From Sphaerotilus sulfidivorans (GTDB lineage Bacteria; Pseudomonadota; Gammaproteobacteria; Burkholderiales; Burkholderiaceae_C), in contig NZ_JACCPY010000005.1 of NCBI RefSeq assembly GCF_013426975.1, forward strand, positions 171,399-235,398: DNA of 64,000 nt, written 5' to 3'. The position numbers were made by a program, and so were the translations under genes. Below are positions 47,404 through 57,162 of this stretch, piece after piece. Positions within the stretch are counted from its first letter, which is position 1; every line of letters starts with the position of its first letter. Below the pieces are notes generated by a model that saw nothing but the letters and a program-made list of their open reading frames with translations, searched no databases and was not told where the DNA came from.

Positions 47404-48593
47404 TGACGATCCGACTGCTGCCCGGCGACCGCGCCGCGGCCGATCCCGAGCGCGCACTGACGCTGGGCGTCATGGGCGGCGGCCAGCTCGGCCGCATGTT
47501 CGTCCACGCCGCGCAGCAGCTCGGCTTCCGCACCGCGGTGCTCGATCCGGACGCGACCAGCCCGGCCGGGCTGGTGGCGCACGCGCATGTGCAGGCCGAG
47601 TACCTCGACGAGGCCGGCCTGCAGGCGCTGGCCGACACCGCCGACGCGATCACCACCGAGTTCGAGAACGTGCCGGCCGAGGCGCTGCGCCGGCTGGCCG
47701 AGCGCCGCCCGGTCGCGCCCTCGGGCGATGCGGTGGCGGTCTGCCAGGACCGCGCCGCCGAGAAGGCCCATTTCGTCGGCTGCGGCGTGCCGGTGGCGCC
47801 GCATGCGGTGATCGCCGACGAGGCCGCGCTGGCCGCGGTCTCCGACGATCTGCTGCCCGGCATCCTGAAGACCGCGCGGCTCGGCTACGACGGCAAGGGC
47901 CAGATCCGGGTGGCCGACCGCGCCGCGCTGGAGGCCGGCTGGGCGGAGCTGGGGCGGGTGACCTGCGTGCTGGAGAAGCGCCTGCCGCTGGCCTTCGAGG
48001 TCAGCGTGATCGTGGCACGCGGGCGCGACGGCCGCGTCGTCGCCTTCCCGCTGCAGCAGAACCTGCACCGCGACGGCATCCTGGCGGTCACCACGGTGCC
48101 GGCGCCGGCCGGCACGCCCGCGCTGGAGGCCGAGGCCATCGGCTGCGCCGCGCGCATCGCCGCCGACCTGGGCTATGTCGGCGTGCTGTGCATCGAGTTC
48201 TTCCTCCTGGAGGACGGCTCGCTGGTCGCCAACGAGATGGCGCCGCGCCCGCACAACTCCGGCCACCACACGATCGATTCCTGCGACCTGTCGCAGTTCG
48301 ACCTGCAGGTGCGCGCGATGGCCGGCCTGCCGCTGGCCAAGCCGCGGCTGCATTCGCCCACCGTGATGCTGAACCTCCTGGGCGACCTGTGGTTCGACGC
48401 GGCCGGTCAGGAGCGCACGCCCGACTGGGCCGCGGTGCTGGCGCTGCCCGGGGCGAACCTGCACCTGTACGGCAAGGAGTCCGCGCGGCGTGGCCGCAAG
48501 ATGGGCCACCTGACGATCACCGGTGCGACGCCGGCGGCCGCGCGCGAGACCGCGCTGCAGGCCGCGGCGCTGCTGGGCATCGAGCCGTTCTGA
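47403..48593 (+). CDS. purK: 5-(carboxyamino)imidazole ribonucleotide synthase
   Basis: ATP- and bicarbonate-dependent conversion of AIR to N5-CAIR, the step before PurE. A 396-residue ATP-grasp protein: [95 protein letters not shown]. The ATG at 47403 overlaps the purE TGA by one base. Confidence 0.97.
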   Translation: MTIRLLPGDRAAADPERALTLGVMGGGQLGRMFVHAAQQLGFRTAVLDPDATSPAGLVAHAHVQAEYLDEAGLQALADTADAITTEFENVPAEALRRLAERRPVAPSGDAVAVCQDRAAEKAHFVGCGVPVAPHAVIADEAALAAVSDDLLPGILKTARLGYDGKGQIRVADRAALEAGWAELGRVTCVLEKRLPLAFEVSVIVARGRDGRVVAFPLQQNLHRDGILAVTTVPAPAGTPALEAEAIGCAARIAADLGYVGVLCIEFFLLEDGSLVANEMAPRPHNSGHHTIDSCDLSQFDLQVRAMAGLPLAKPRLHSPTVMLNLLGDLWFDAAGQERTPDWAAVLALPGANLHLYGKESARRGRKMGHLTITGATPAAARETALQAAALLGIEPF

Positions 48594-48601
48594 GCCGCGC
48601 C

Positions 48602-49657
48602 ATGCCGCGCCTGCTCGATGCCACGACGCCCGCAGCGCTGACCGCCGCGGTGACCGAAGCCGCCGCGCGCCTGGCCGCCGGCGAGCTGGTCGCATTGCCG
48701 ACCGAGACGGTCTACGGCCTGGGCGCGCGTGCCGACCGGGCCGAGGCGGTCGCGAAGATCTTCGCCGCCAAGGGCCGGCCGAGCGATCACCCGCTGATCG
48801 TGCATGTCGCCGACGCGGCCGGCGCCGAGGTGTTCGCGGAGGGCGGCGCGCTGCCCGAGGTGGCGCGGCGGCTGGTCGCGGCCTTCTGGCCGGGGCCGCT
48901 GACGGTCATCGTGCCGCGCCGCGAGGGGCTGGCCGCCGAGGCCGCCGGCGGCCAGGACACCGTCGGTCTGCGCTGCCCCGATCATCCGGTCGCGCTGGCG
49001 CTGCTGCGCGAGGCGGCCCGCCTGGGCGTGCCCGGCGTGGCCGCGCCGAGCGCCAACCGCTTCGGCCGCGTCAGCCCGACGCAGGCCGCGCATGTGGTGT
49101 CGGAGTTCGAAGGCATCGCCGGCCAGGAAGACCTGCGGGTGCTCGACGGCGGCGACTGCGAGGTCGGCATCGAGTCGACCATCATCGACTGCAGCCGCGA
49201 GCATGGCCGGCCGGTGCTGCTGCGCCCCGGGCGGCTGACGGTGGCCGAGATCGAGGCCGCCGCCGGCCAGGCGCTGGTGGCCCGGGACGGCTCGGCGCCG
49301 CGCGCCTCGGGCACGCTGGAGGCGCACTACGCGCCGACCGCCAAGGTGCGGCTGATGACGGCCGCGCAGATCGACGCGGCGCTGACGGTCTGGGGCGCGA
49401 GCACGCCGGCGCAGGCAAAGGGCGCGACATCTTCCGCACCGGCGCTGGCGGTATATTCCCGCAGCGCCCGCGCCGCGGTCGCCGGCACGGTGCTGTGCCG
49501 GATGCCGGCGGATGCGGCCGCGGCCGCGCACGCGCTGTTCGCCGACCTGCGCGCGCTCGATGCCAGCGGCGTGCCGCTGATCTGGGTCGAGATGCCGCCG
49601 GACGATGCCGCCTGGGATGGCGTGCGCGACCGGCTGCAGCGCGCCGCCGCGGCCTGA
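48602..49657 (+). CDS. L-threonylcarbamoyladenylate synthase (Sua5 type)
   Basis: Makes the threonylcarbamoyl-AMP used to form t6A37 of ANN-decoding tRNAs. A 351-residue protein: N-terminal YrdC/TsaC domain with AAGELVALPTETVYGLGARA, KIFAAKGRPSDHPLIVHVA, LRCPDHPVA, APSANRFGRVSPT and GIESTIID. A linker then leads to the C-terminal Sua5 domain (APALAVYSRSARAAVAG ... WVEMPPDDAAWDGVRDRL), so it is the long Sua5 form. Its partner tsaB is about 3 kb downstream. It begins 8 bases after purK. Confidence 0.95.
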   Translation: MPRLLDATTPAALTAAVTEAAARLAAGELVALPTETVYGLGARADRAEAVAKIFAAKGRPSDHPLIVHVADAAGAEVFAEGGALPEVARRLVAAFWPGPLTVIVPRREGLAAEAAGGQDTVGLRCPDHPVALALLREAARLGVPGVAAPSANRFGRVSPTQAAHVVSEFEGIAGQEDLRVLDGGDCEVGIESTIIDCSREHGRPVLLRPGRLTVAEIEAAAGQALVARDGSAPRASGTLEAHYAPTAKVRLMTAAQIDAALTVWGASTPAQAKGATSSAPALAVYSRSARAAVAGTVLCRMPADAAAAAHALFADLRALDASGVPLIWVEMPPDDAAWDGVRDRLQRAAAA

Positions 49658-49685
49658 GCGCTGAGAACCCCTCGCTGGAGATTGC

Positions 49686-50639
49686 ATGAGAGTCCTGAAG
49701 TCCATCCTCGTCCCGGCGGCCCTGGCCGCGCTGCTGGCCGCCTGCGGCGGCTCCGAGCGGGTCGAGGACTATGTGCCGACGAAGCTGGTCGCCTTTGGCG
49801 ACGAGCTCAGCGTCATCAACAGCGACGGCAGCAAGTACGGCGTCAACGCGCTGAAGACCAATTCGACCGAACTGGACTGCGCGACCTACCCGGTCTGGCC
49901 GCAGGCGGTGGCCTCGGGCTATGGCCTGGTCTTCCCGCAGTGCAACAGCTCCGGCGTGCTGACCACCTCGGCCGAGATGAAGGCGGTGGCGGGCGCCAAG
50001 GTCGCCGATGTGGTCGCTGCGGTGCAGGCCTATCAGGGCACGACCGGCTTCACCCGCTCCACGCTGGTCACGCTGATGGCCGGCCAGAACGACATCCTGG
50101 CGGCCTATGCCGACTGGAAGTCCGGTGCGCTGACCTCCGCCCAGGCCACGGCGCAGGTCGCGGCCGCCGGCAAGACGCTGGGCACGCTGGTCAACACCAT
50201 CACCGCCTCGGGCAACGGGGGCCGGGTGCTCTACGCCACGCCGCCCGACATCGGCTACTCGCCGTTCGCTGCGTCCGAGGTGGCCAGCGCCGGCTCGGAG
50301 GACCGCCGCACGATGCTGCGCGATCTGACGGCCGCCTTCGTCGAGGCGATGCGCCTGGCGGTCACCAATGACGGCGCCTACGCCGCGCTGGTCACCGCCG
50401 ACCAGCTCACCGTCAGCATGGCCACGAACACCAACCTTTCCGCCTACTCGCTGACCAACAACACCGAGGCGGCCTGCACCGTCACGCCGCTGACCTCGTG
50501 CACCGTGGCGACGCTGGTGTCGGGTGCCGCGTCCAGCGGCACCACCTACCTGTGGGCCGACGCCAAGGTGCCGGGCCCGAACTGGCAGGCCCGTGTCGGC
50601 AGCGCCGCGCTGAGCCGCGCCCGCAACAACCCGTTCTGA
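49686..50639 (+). CDS. Lipoprotein related to SGNH/GDSL hydrolases, His missing
   Basis: A 317-residue protein. The signal and lipobox LAAC give Cys20, predicting lipid anchoring. The body resembles SGNH esterases: block I FGDELSVIN (GDEL at 38-41 instead of GDSL, so no clear nucleophile Ser), block III AGQNDI (133-136) and TPPDIGYSP. The C-terminal block V, normally DxxH, reads ADAKVPGPNW with no His. Catalytic residues thus look incomplete. It may be a non-enzymatic carbohydrate-binding relative. It follows sua5 by 28 bases. Confidence 0.6.
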   Translation: MRVLKSILVPAALAALLAACGGSERVEDYVPTKLVAFGDELSVINSDGSKYGVNALKTNSTELDCATYPVWPQAVASGYGLVFPQCNSSGVLTTSAEMKAVAGAKVADVVAAVQAYQGTTGFTRSTLVTLMAGQNDILAAYADWKSGALTSAQATAQVAAAGKTLGTLVNTITASGNGGRVLYATPPDIGYSPFAASEVASAGSEDRRTMLRDLTAAFVEAMRLAVTNDGAYAALVTADQLTVSMATNTNLSAYSLTNNTEAACTVTPLTSCTVATLVSGAASSGTTYLWADAKVPGPNWQARVGSAALSRARNNPF

Positions 50640-50655
50640 GCGTTCCCGCCCGGTC

Positions 50656-50943
50656 TCAGGCCGGGCGGCGACCGAACCAGAGCTTCATGCCGAGGATCGA
50701 GGTCGCCAGCGCCAGCGTCAGCGCGTTGGCGATGATGACCGGCCAGGCCCCGAGCATCACCCCGTAGACCAGCCACAGCCCGACGCCGAGCGTGAAGGCG
50801 CTGTACATCGACAGCGAGATGCCGCTGACATCGCGGGTGCGCAGCGTCAGCAGCGCCTGCGGCAGGAAGGACAGCGTCGTCAGCAGCGCGGCGACGAGGC
50901 CGATCAGCTCGTTCAAGGGCAGGGCGGTCGGATCGAGACTCAC
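50656..50943 (-). CDS. SemiSWEET sugar transporter
   Basis: A 95-residue membrane protein with three helices and the PQ-loop motif LSFLPQALLTLRTRDVSGIS. A functional transporter is a homodimer. The start is GTG 50943-50941, overlapping the TGA of dacB by GTGA, implying translational coupling. Substrate sugars of bacterial SemiSWEETs vary and are not readable here. Confidence 0.88.
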   Translation of the reverse strand: MSLDPTALPLNELIGLVAALLTTLSFLPQALLTLRTRDVSGISLSMYSAFTLGVGLWLVYGVMLGAWPVIIANALTLALATSILGMKLWFGRRPA

Positions 50944-52442
50944 TGGGAATCCTTCAGGGCAGAGAAAGCGGCCGGGCCGGGGCGGGCGAGATCGTCGGCA
51001 GCCCAGCGCACGACCTCGTCGAGCACGGCGCGCGCCTGGGCGCTGCCGGCTTTCGGATGATTCAGGATGGCGACCAGCGCATGGCGGCGGCCGTCGTCGC
51101 CGTGCACATAGCCGGCGAGTGCGGCCACGCCGTCGAGCGAGCCGGTCTTCAGATGCGCGCGGCCGCTGGCGCCGACCAGCCGGCGCGCGGTGGTCTCGAT
51201 GCCGGCCACCGGCAGCGAGGCCAGCAGCTCCGGCATCCACGGCTGGCGCCAGGCCCACTGCAGCAGCCGGCCCAGGCAGCGCGGCGTCAGGCGCTCCTGG
51301 CGCGACAGGCCCGAGCCGTTGTCGATCACCAGCTCGCCCTCGCGGCAGCCGCGCGCCAGCGCCAGCGCCTGCACCTCGGCCCGGGCCGCCTCGAAGGTGG
51401 CGGGCTGCGCCGGCTGACCCGGTGCCAGCGCCAGCAGCACCTGCTGCGCGATCATGTTGTTGCTGTGCTTGTTCATGTCGCGCAGCACCTCGGGCAGGGC
51501 TGGCGAGCTCCATTCGGTCAGTACGCTCGCGCCGGCCGGCGTGAGGCCTTCGCGCACCCGGCCCTGGATGCGTCCACCCAGCGCCAGCCATTGCGCCTCG
51601 ATCGCCCGGGCGGCAAAGCCGGCGGGCGCCGGCTCCGGGAAGGCGATCGGCCAGCTGCGCTCGCCGCAGGCGGCGGCCAGGCGCCCGGTCAGCCGGGGGC
51701 GCGACAGATCGGTGAAGTCCGGCGCCAGCTGGGTGCGCCAGTCCTGGCACTCGCCGCCGGTCAGCGGCACGGTCTCGGGCCACTGCACGCCGGCCAGCGG
51801 CAGATCGACCGCGATGCGCGCCACGCCGCGCGCCGGATCGGGCCGCAGCGTCAGCACCACGCTGCGGTGTGCCACCATCAGCGCGTCCGGGCCGACGTTG
51901 TAGGGCCGCAGCGGCTGGCCGTCGAAGGCGGCCGGATCATGGGCGGGCAGGGCGTAGGCGCTGCGATCCAGGATCAGGTCGCCGTCGATCGTGGCGCCGC
52001 CGGCATCCATCGCCTGGCGCAGCAGCAGCGCCAGGCGCTCTGCGGTCAGGCGCGGGTCGCCGCTGCCGCGCAGGATGCGGTCCGGCCCGGCGGCCAGCAC
52101 CGGGGTGCGCCAGGCGTGCACCGGCCCGAGCCGCTCCAGCGCCGCGATCGCGGTCACCAGCTTCATCACCGAGGCCGGGGCGACCGCCTCGGCCGGGCGC
52201 AGCGCCAGCCGCACCTCGCCGCCCTCGGCCGGCGCGACCCAGGCCGACAGTGCGCCCGGCTCGATGCGCGCACGCTCGAGCGCGACCCGCACGCTTGTGG
52301 GCACGGTCTCGGCGCTCGGTCCGGCGGGCGGCTCGGCCTGCGCGCTGCAGGCCGTGGCGACCAGCAGCAGCGGCAGCACGGTCAGCAGCGGATGCAGTCC
52401 GGCGTGATGCCGGTTCGAAGGCAGGGCGGGCATGGAAGTCAT
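50940..52442 (-). CDS. dacB: D-alanyl-D-alanine carboxypeptidase/endopeptidase (PBP4 class)
   Basis: Periplasmic penicillin-binding protein trimming peptidoglycan. A 500-residue protein with signal peptide (LLTVLPLLLVATACSAQA). The catalytic motifs of the S13 family are SVMK (VAPASVMKLVTA), SNN (MNKHSNNMIAQQ) and KTG (AHLKTGSLDGVAALAG). The large insertion typical of PBP4 (GGEVRLALRP ... LDRSAYALPAHDPAAFDG) lies between the first two. An alternative ATG at 52433 would shorten it by three residues. Confidence 0.95.
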   Translation of the reverse strand: MTSMPALPSNRHHAGLHPLLTVLPLLLVATACSAQAEPPAGPSAETVPTSVRVALERARIEPGALSAWVAPAEGGEVRLALRPAEAVAPASVMKLVTAIAALERLGPVHAWRTPVLAAGPDRILRGSGDPRLTAERLALLLRQAMDAGGATIDGDLILDRSAYALPAHDPAAFDGQPLRPYNVGPDALMVAHRSVVLTLRPDPARGVARIAVDLPLAGVQWPETVPLTGGECQDWRTQLAPDFTDLSRPRLTGRLAAACGERSWPIAFPEPAPAGFAARAIEAQWLALGGRIQGRVREGLTPAGASVLTEWSSPALPEVLRDMNKHSNNMIAQQVLLALAPGQPAQPATFEAARAEVQALALARGCREGELVIDNGSGLSRQERLTPRCLGRLLQWAWRQPWMPELLASLPVAGIETTARRLVGASGRAHLKTGSLDGVAALAGYVHGDDGRRHALVAILNHPKAGSAQARAVLDEVVRWAADDLARPGPAAFSALKDSQ

Positions 52443-52522
52443 CAGGGAAAGCCCTGATGATACGGATCAAGGCTCGCTCCGGTTGACGCACAGGTCTTCC
52501 TTCGACCGTGCTTTTTCAGGCT

Positions 52523-52555
52523 CCGGCCCGGATCCGGCCCGGATCCGGCTCGGAT
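52523..52555. repeat. Three tandem 11-bp units
   Basis: CCGGCCCGGAT (52523-52533) and CCGGCCCGGAT (52534-52544) are identical; CCGGCTCGGAT (52545-52555) differs by one base. They lie between the divergent genes dacB and tsaB (gap of 182 bases), 70 bases upstream of tsaB, in a position suited to a regulator or nucleoid protein. A -10 like TACACT at 52590-52595 follows. Confidence 0.6.
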
Positions 52556-52624
52556 CTGGCGTGAATGGCTCGCGCCGGGAGGCGGCCGCTACACTGGCGG
52601 ACCGCCGTCGCTCGCTCCGCCCTC

Positions 52625-53368
52625 ATGTCCTCGCCCCGTCTTCTTGCGGTCGATACCGCCACCGACACCGTCCACCTCGTGCTGGTCGATGGCCCGGACC
52701 GGCTTGTCCGGGCGCTGCCTGGCGGTGCCCAGGCCTCGGCGACGCTGCTGCCGCAGGTTGCCGCGCTGCTGGCCGAGGGCGGGCTGGCGCTGCGCGATCT
52801 CGACGCGATCGGCTATGGCCGGGGGCCCGGCGCCTTCACCGGTCTGCGCACCGCCTGCGCGATCGCGCAGGGCCTGGCGGTCGGCGCCGGCCGGCCGATG
52901 CTGGCGCTCGACACGCTGGCGGCGCTGGCGGCATGTGCGCGGCGCCGGCTGGGTGCCGAAGCCACCCCAGCGGTCTGGAGCGCGCTCGACGCGCGCATGG
53001 GCGAGATCTACGCCGCCCGCTGGACCGCGGTGCCCGGCGGCGGCTGGCAGGCCGACGGTGCGGTCGCGCTGTGGTCGCCAGCGGCGCTGGCCGAGGCGAT
53101 CGCCGCGCGACCGGCTCCGATCGTCGGCAACGCGCTGCTGGCGCAGGCCGAGGTGCTGCAGCCGCTGGCCGCCGCGCTCGGCCTGGCGACCGATGCGCAG
53201 GCGGTGCCCGACGGCCTGGCGCTGGCCGAGCTGGCGCGAGCGGCCTGGGCGGCCGGCGCGATGCTCGATCCGGCGGTCGCGCTGCCGCTCTATGTGCGCG
53301 ACAAGGTCGCGCAGACCACCGCCGAGCGCGAGGCCGCGGCCCGCGCCGCCCGAGGGGAGGCCGCATGA
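52625..53368 (+). CDS. tsaB: tRNA threonylcarbamoyladenosine biosynthesis protein TsaB
   Basis: Non-catalytic partner of TsaD in t6A synthesis. A 247-residue ASKHA-fold protein: LLAVDTATDTVHLVL, GYGRGPGAFTGLRTACAIAQGLA (the family signature) and ALDARMGEIYAARW. The ATG at 52625 is preferred over an upstream ATG 20 codons earlier that lacks support. It overlaps rimI by ATGA. Confidence 0.95.
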   Translation: MSSPRLLAVDTATDTVHLVLVDGPDRLVRALPGGAQASATLLPQVAALLAEGGLALRDLDAIGYGRGPGAFTGLRTACAIAQGLAVGAGRPMLALDTLAALAACARRRLGAEATPAVWSALDARMGEIYAARWTAVPGGGWQADGAVALWSPAALAEAIAARPAPIVGNALLAQAEVLQPLAAALGLATDAQAVPDGLALAELARAAWAAGAMLDPAVALPLYVRDKVAQTTAEREAAARAARGEAA

Positions 53369-53853
53369 GCGCCGCTGCCGGTGGGGCCGAGCCGGTGCTG
53401 CTGCCGATGGGCGTGCAGCTGCTCGACGCGGTGATGGCGATCGAGGTGCGCGCCTATCCCTTTCCGTGGAGCCGCGGCAACTTCGTCGACTCGATCGCGG
53501 CCGGCTACCTGACGCGCTGCCTGGTCTCGCCCGAGGGCGAGCTGCTGGGCTATCTGGTGGCGATGGCGGGCTTTCGCGAGTGGCATCTGCTGAACGTGAC
53601 GGTCGCGCCCGAGCACCAGGGCCGCGGACTGGCACGCCAGCTGATGCAGGCGCTGCGCGAGCATGCCGAGACCGAGGGCGCCGACTGCCTGTGGCTGGAG
53701 GTCCGCCCCAGCAATCACCGCGCCCGGGCGCTCTATGCGCGGCTGGGCTATGCGCAGGTCGGCGTGCGGCGCGACTACTACCCGGATGCGGGCGGCCGGC
53801 GCGAGGACGCGCTGGTGCTGTGCCTCGAACTGCAGCCCGGAGCGGCCGGATGA
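53365..53853 (+). CDS. rimI: Ribosomal-protein-alanine N-acetyltransferase
   Basis: GNAT enzyme acetylating the N-terminus of ribosomal protein S18. A 162-residue protein: IEVRAYPFPWSRGNFVDS, LLNVTVAPEHQGRGLARQLMQAL (acetyl-CoA loop QGRGLA), EVRPSNHRARALYARLGYA and VGVRRDYYP. Stop and start overlaps on both sides (ATGA) couple it to tsaB and udg, an arrangement often seen in betaproteobacteria. Confidence 0.94.
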   Translation: MSAAAGGAEPVLLPMGVQLLDAVMAIEVRAYPFPWSRGNFVDSIAAGYLTRCLVSPEGELLGYLVAMAGFREWHLLNVTVAPEHQGRGLARQLMQALREHAETEGADCLWLEVRPSNHRARALYARLGYAQVGVRRDYYPDAGGRREDALVLCLELQPGAAG

Positions 53854-54707
53854 GCGCACGCTGGAGCGACCGGCAGCAGGCGATGCTGCGCGAGATGGGC
53901 GTGACGCTGTGGCTGCCGCCGCAGACGGACGCGATGCCCTTGCCTGAGGCGGCGATGTCCGAGCCGGTGCCCTCGGAGGTGACGGTGCCCGTGCCGGCCC
54001 AGGCGCCGGTGGCATCTCCTGCGCCCGCGCCGGTCCGGATGTCCCGGCCGGTGGCCGCACCGGCCGAGGCGAATTCGCCGTCTGCGCCACGGCCGCTGGC
54101 CGCGCGCCCGTCCGGCGTGGCGGCCATGGACTGGCCGGCGCTGCGCGAGGCGGTCGCCGGCTGCGAGGCCTGCGGCCTGTGCCGCAGCCGCCGCAACACC
54201 GTCTTCGGCGTCGGCCATGCGCAGGCGCAGTGGATGATCATCGGCGAGGCTCCCGGCGAGCAGGAAGACCGGCAGGGCGAGCCCTTCGTCGGCAAGGCCG
54301 GCCAGCTGCTCGACAACATGCTGCGCGCGGTCGGCCTGACCCGCGCCGAGGCCGGACCGGAGCAGCAGGTCTACATCGCCAACGTGCTGAAGTGCCGCCC
54401 GCCGATGAACCGCAATCCCGAGCCGCAGGAGGTCGCGCAGTGCGAGCCCTTCCTGAAGCGCCAGGTCGAGCTGGTGGCGCCGAAGCTGATCCTGGCCATG
54501 GGGCGCTTCGCGGTGCAGTCGATCCTGCAGACCGGCGAGCCGATCGGGCGGCTGCGCGGGCGGGTGCATGCCTACCACGGCGTGCCGGTGGTGGTCACCT
54601 ACCACCCGGCCTATCTGCTGCGCAACCCGGCCGACAAGGCGCGCTCCTGGGACGATCTCTGCCTGGCCCGCGCGGTGCTGCGCGGCGGTGGCCCGGTCCC
54701 GGCCTGA
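53850..54707 (+). CDS. udg: Uracil-DNA glycosylase, family 4 type
   Basis: Removes uracil from DNA; thermostable-type enzyme with a [4Fe-4S] cluster. A 285-residue protein. The N-terminal ~90 residues are Pro/Ala/Val-rich and probably disordered. The catalytic domain has CEACGLCRSRRNTVFGVG, IGEAPGEQEDRQGEPFVGKAGQLLDNML (family-4 motif GEAPGxxED), NVLKCRPPMNRNPEPQEVAQC and HPAYLLRNPADK. The Cys pattern CxxC...C...C agrees with cluster binding. Overlaps rimI by ATGA. Called udg by family. Confidence 0.94.
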   Translation: MSARWSDRQQAMLREMGVTLWLPPQTDAMPLPEAAMSEPVPSEVTVPVPAQAPVASPAPAPVRMSRPVAAPAEANSPSAPRPLAARPSGVAAMDWPALREAVAGCEACGLCRSRRNTVFGVGHAQAQWMIIGEAPGEQEDRQGEPFVGKAGQLLDNMLRAVGLTRAEAGPEQQVYIANVLKCRPPMNRNPEPQEVAQCEPFLKRQVELVAPKLILAMGRFAVQSILQTGEPIGRLRGRVHAYHGVPVVVTYHPAYLLRNPADKARSWDDLCLARAVLRGGGPVPA

Positions 54708-54754
54708 GCGCTTCGCGCTGGTTCCGTGGCCCGGCCGTCCGGCTGGACGGCCGT

Positions 54755-55843
54755 TCAGTGGCGGGTGCCCAGATAGCGCTTGCGCCAGAACAGCGCGCCC
54801 AGCCCGCCGCCGATGCCCGCCATCAGCAGCAGCGCGATCCAGAAGCCGGTCGCGTCGTGGATCAGCGGCAGCGCGTCGAAGTTCATGCCGAAGATGCCGG
54901 TGATCAGGTTCAGCGGCAGGAAGATCGCGGTCAGCACGGTGAGGGTGCGCATGATGTCGTTGGTGCGCTGGCCGACCGCCGAGAAATGCATCTGCACCGC
55001 GCTCTCGATCGAGGATTCCAGCCGGCGCACATGGCCGAGCACCCGTTCGATGTGCTCGAGCACATCGCGCGAGCGCACCCGCAGCAGCTCGCGCTCGCGC
55101 CGTGCCTGGTTGTCGGTTTCGACCGGCCACTCGTCGAGCGCGTCGATCCATTCCTGCACCGCGCTGCGCTGGTCCTCGCAGATGTCCTCGAGCATGTGCA
55201 GCGTGTTGCGCGACTCCAGCAGCATCTGCCAGTCGACGCTGCGGCTGCGCGGTCCGAACAGCTCCTGCTGCAGCGTCGCGAGCTGGCGGGTCAGCAGCCG
55301 GCGCAGCTCGAGGTAGCTGTCGACCATGTGGTTGACGATGCGCAGCATCAGGTCGGCCGGACTGGGCGGGATGCGGCTGCTGCCGTTGCCGCCCGCCGGC
55401 ATCTGCAGCAGCCGCTGCGCGAAGTGGTCGCGCACCTGGCAGTCGGCCGGATGCACCGTCAGCAGCAGCCGGTCATAGACCGCGAAGCCGACCGGGCTGG
55501 TGTCGATCGCCTGCAGCGCCCGCCGCGCCGAGGCCAGCGTGCCGTGCTCCTCGTCGAGGAACAGGCCGCTGCTGCCGGGTGCGGCCGCCAGCCGGCGAAA
55601 GACCATCAGGTCGTACCAGGAGGTGTAGTCGAACTGCGAGGGCAGCTGGTTGCTGAGCAGGTCGGACACATGCAGATCGACCAGCGGCCCGCAGCCCCAC
55701 TGGTGCAGCCGCGACTGCAGCACCGGGGAGCCGACCTCGAACTCGCGCCGCGCGCTGGCGATCCAGACGAAGCCGCGTGCCGGCAGCGCGTCGGGCAGGG
55801 CCTCGAGCTCGGTGCAGGTCTCGGCGATCAGGAAGATCCGCAT
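54755..55843 (-). CDS. CorA-like magnesium/divalent-cation transporter
   Basis: A 362-residue inner-membrane channel of the MIT family. Two C-terminal membrane helices flank the signature GMN: LTVLTAIFLPLNLITGIFGMNFDALP. The long N-terminal cytoplasmic domain is helical (MVDSYLELRRLLTRQLATLQQEL, RRERELLRVRSRDVLEHIERVLGHVRRLE). The second helix ends WRKRYLG. It could be ZntB-like (zinc) or CorA (magnesium); motifs do not decide. It ends 47 bases from udg and begins 11 bases downstream of hemB. Confidence 0.9.
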   Translation of the reverse strand: MRIFLIAETCTELEALPDALPARGFVWIASARREFEVGSPVLQSRLHQWGCGPLVDLHVSDLLSNQLPSQFDYTSWYDLMVFRRLAAAPGSSGLFLDEEHGTLASARRALQAIDTSPVGFAVYDRLLLTVHPADCQVRDHFAQRLLQMPAGGNGSSRIPPSPADLMLRIVNHMVDSYLELRRLLTRQLATLQQELFGPRSRSVDWQMLLESRNTLHMLEDICEDQRSAVQEWIDALDEWPVETDNQARRERELLRVRSRDVLEHIERVLGHVRRLESSIESAVQMHFSAVGQRTNDIMRTLTVLTAIFLPLNLITGIFGMNFDALPLIHDATGFWIALLLMAGIGGGLGALFWRKRYLGTRH

Positions 55844-55854
55844 CCCGGGCCTGC

Positions 55855-57024
<1,170 letters not shown>

Positions 57025-57037
57025 TCAGATTCACCCT

Positions 57038-57150
57038 GAATGACACGCCGCTCGGCGTTCATTCCCTGCTTTTCCTCCCTGAGCAGGTGCCTTACCGTGT
57101 TGACAGCGCTAAGGCTTCGAAGCCCCGGCACATGCCGGGGCTCTTTTTTT
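57038..57150 (+). ncRNA. Candidate small regulatory RNA with CCUCCC loop and intrinsic terminator
   Basis: The 300-base gap between divergent hemB and the 3' end of DUF2726 holds an unassigned + strand transcript. A weak promoter TTGTCA (57003-57008)-17-CAGATT (57026-57031) precedes it. Stem 1 is ACGCC/GGCGT (57045-57058). Stem 2 is CCTGCT/AGCAGG (57065-57087) with the 11-base loop TTTCCTCCCTG, exposing an anti-Shine-Dalgarno CCUCCC. It ends in a strong terminator, AGCCCCGGC/GCCGGGGCT (57121-57142) followed by seven T. No + strand gene precedes it. The design resembles anti-SD loop sRNAs of alpha- and betaproteobacteria (for example the CcsR group), but no family match is asserted. Confidence 0.55.
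57121..57150 (+). terminator. Strong rho-independent terminator, no upstream gene
   Basis: A 9-bp stem AGCCCCGGC / GCCGGGGCT (57121-57129 and 57134-57142), ACAT loop, then C and seven T (57144-57150). The T-run is only on the + strand, so it ends a + strand transcript. The flanking protein genes (hemB, DUF2726) are both on the minus strand, so it must serve the small RNA candidate. Confidence 0.85.
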
Positions 57151-57162
57151 GTCTTCTCGTTT

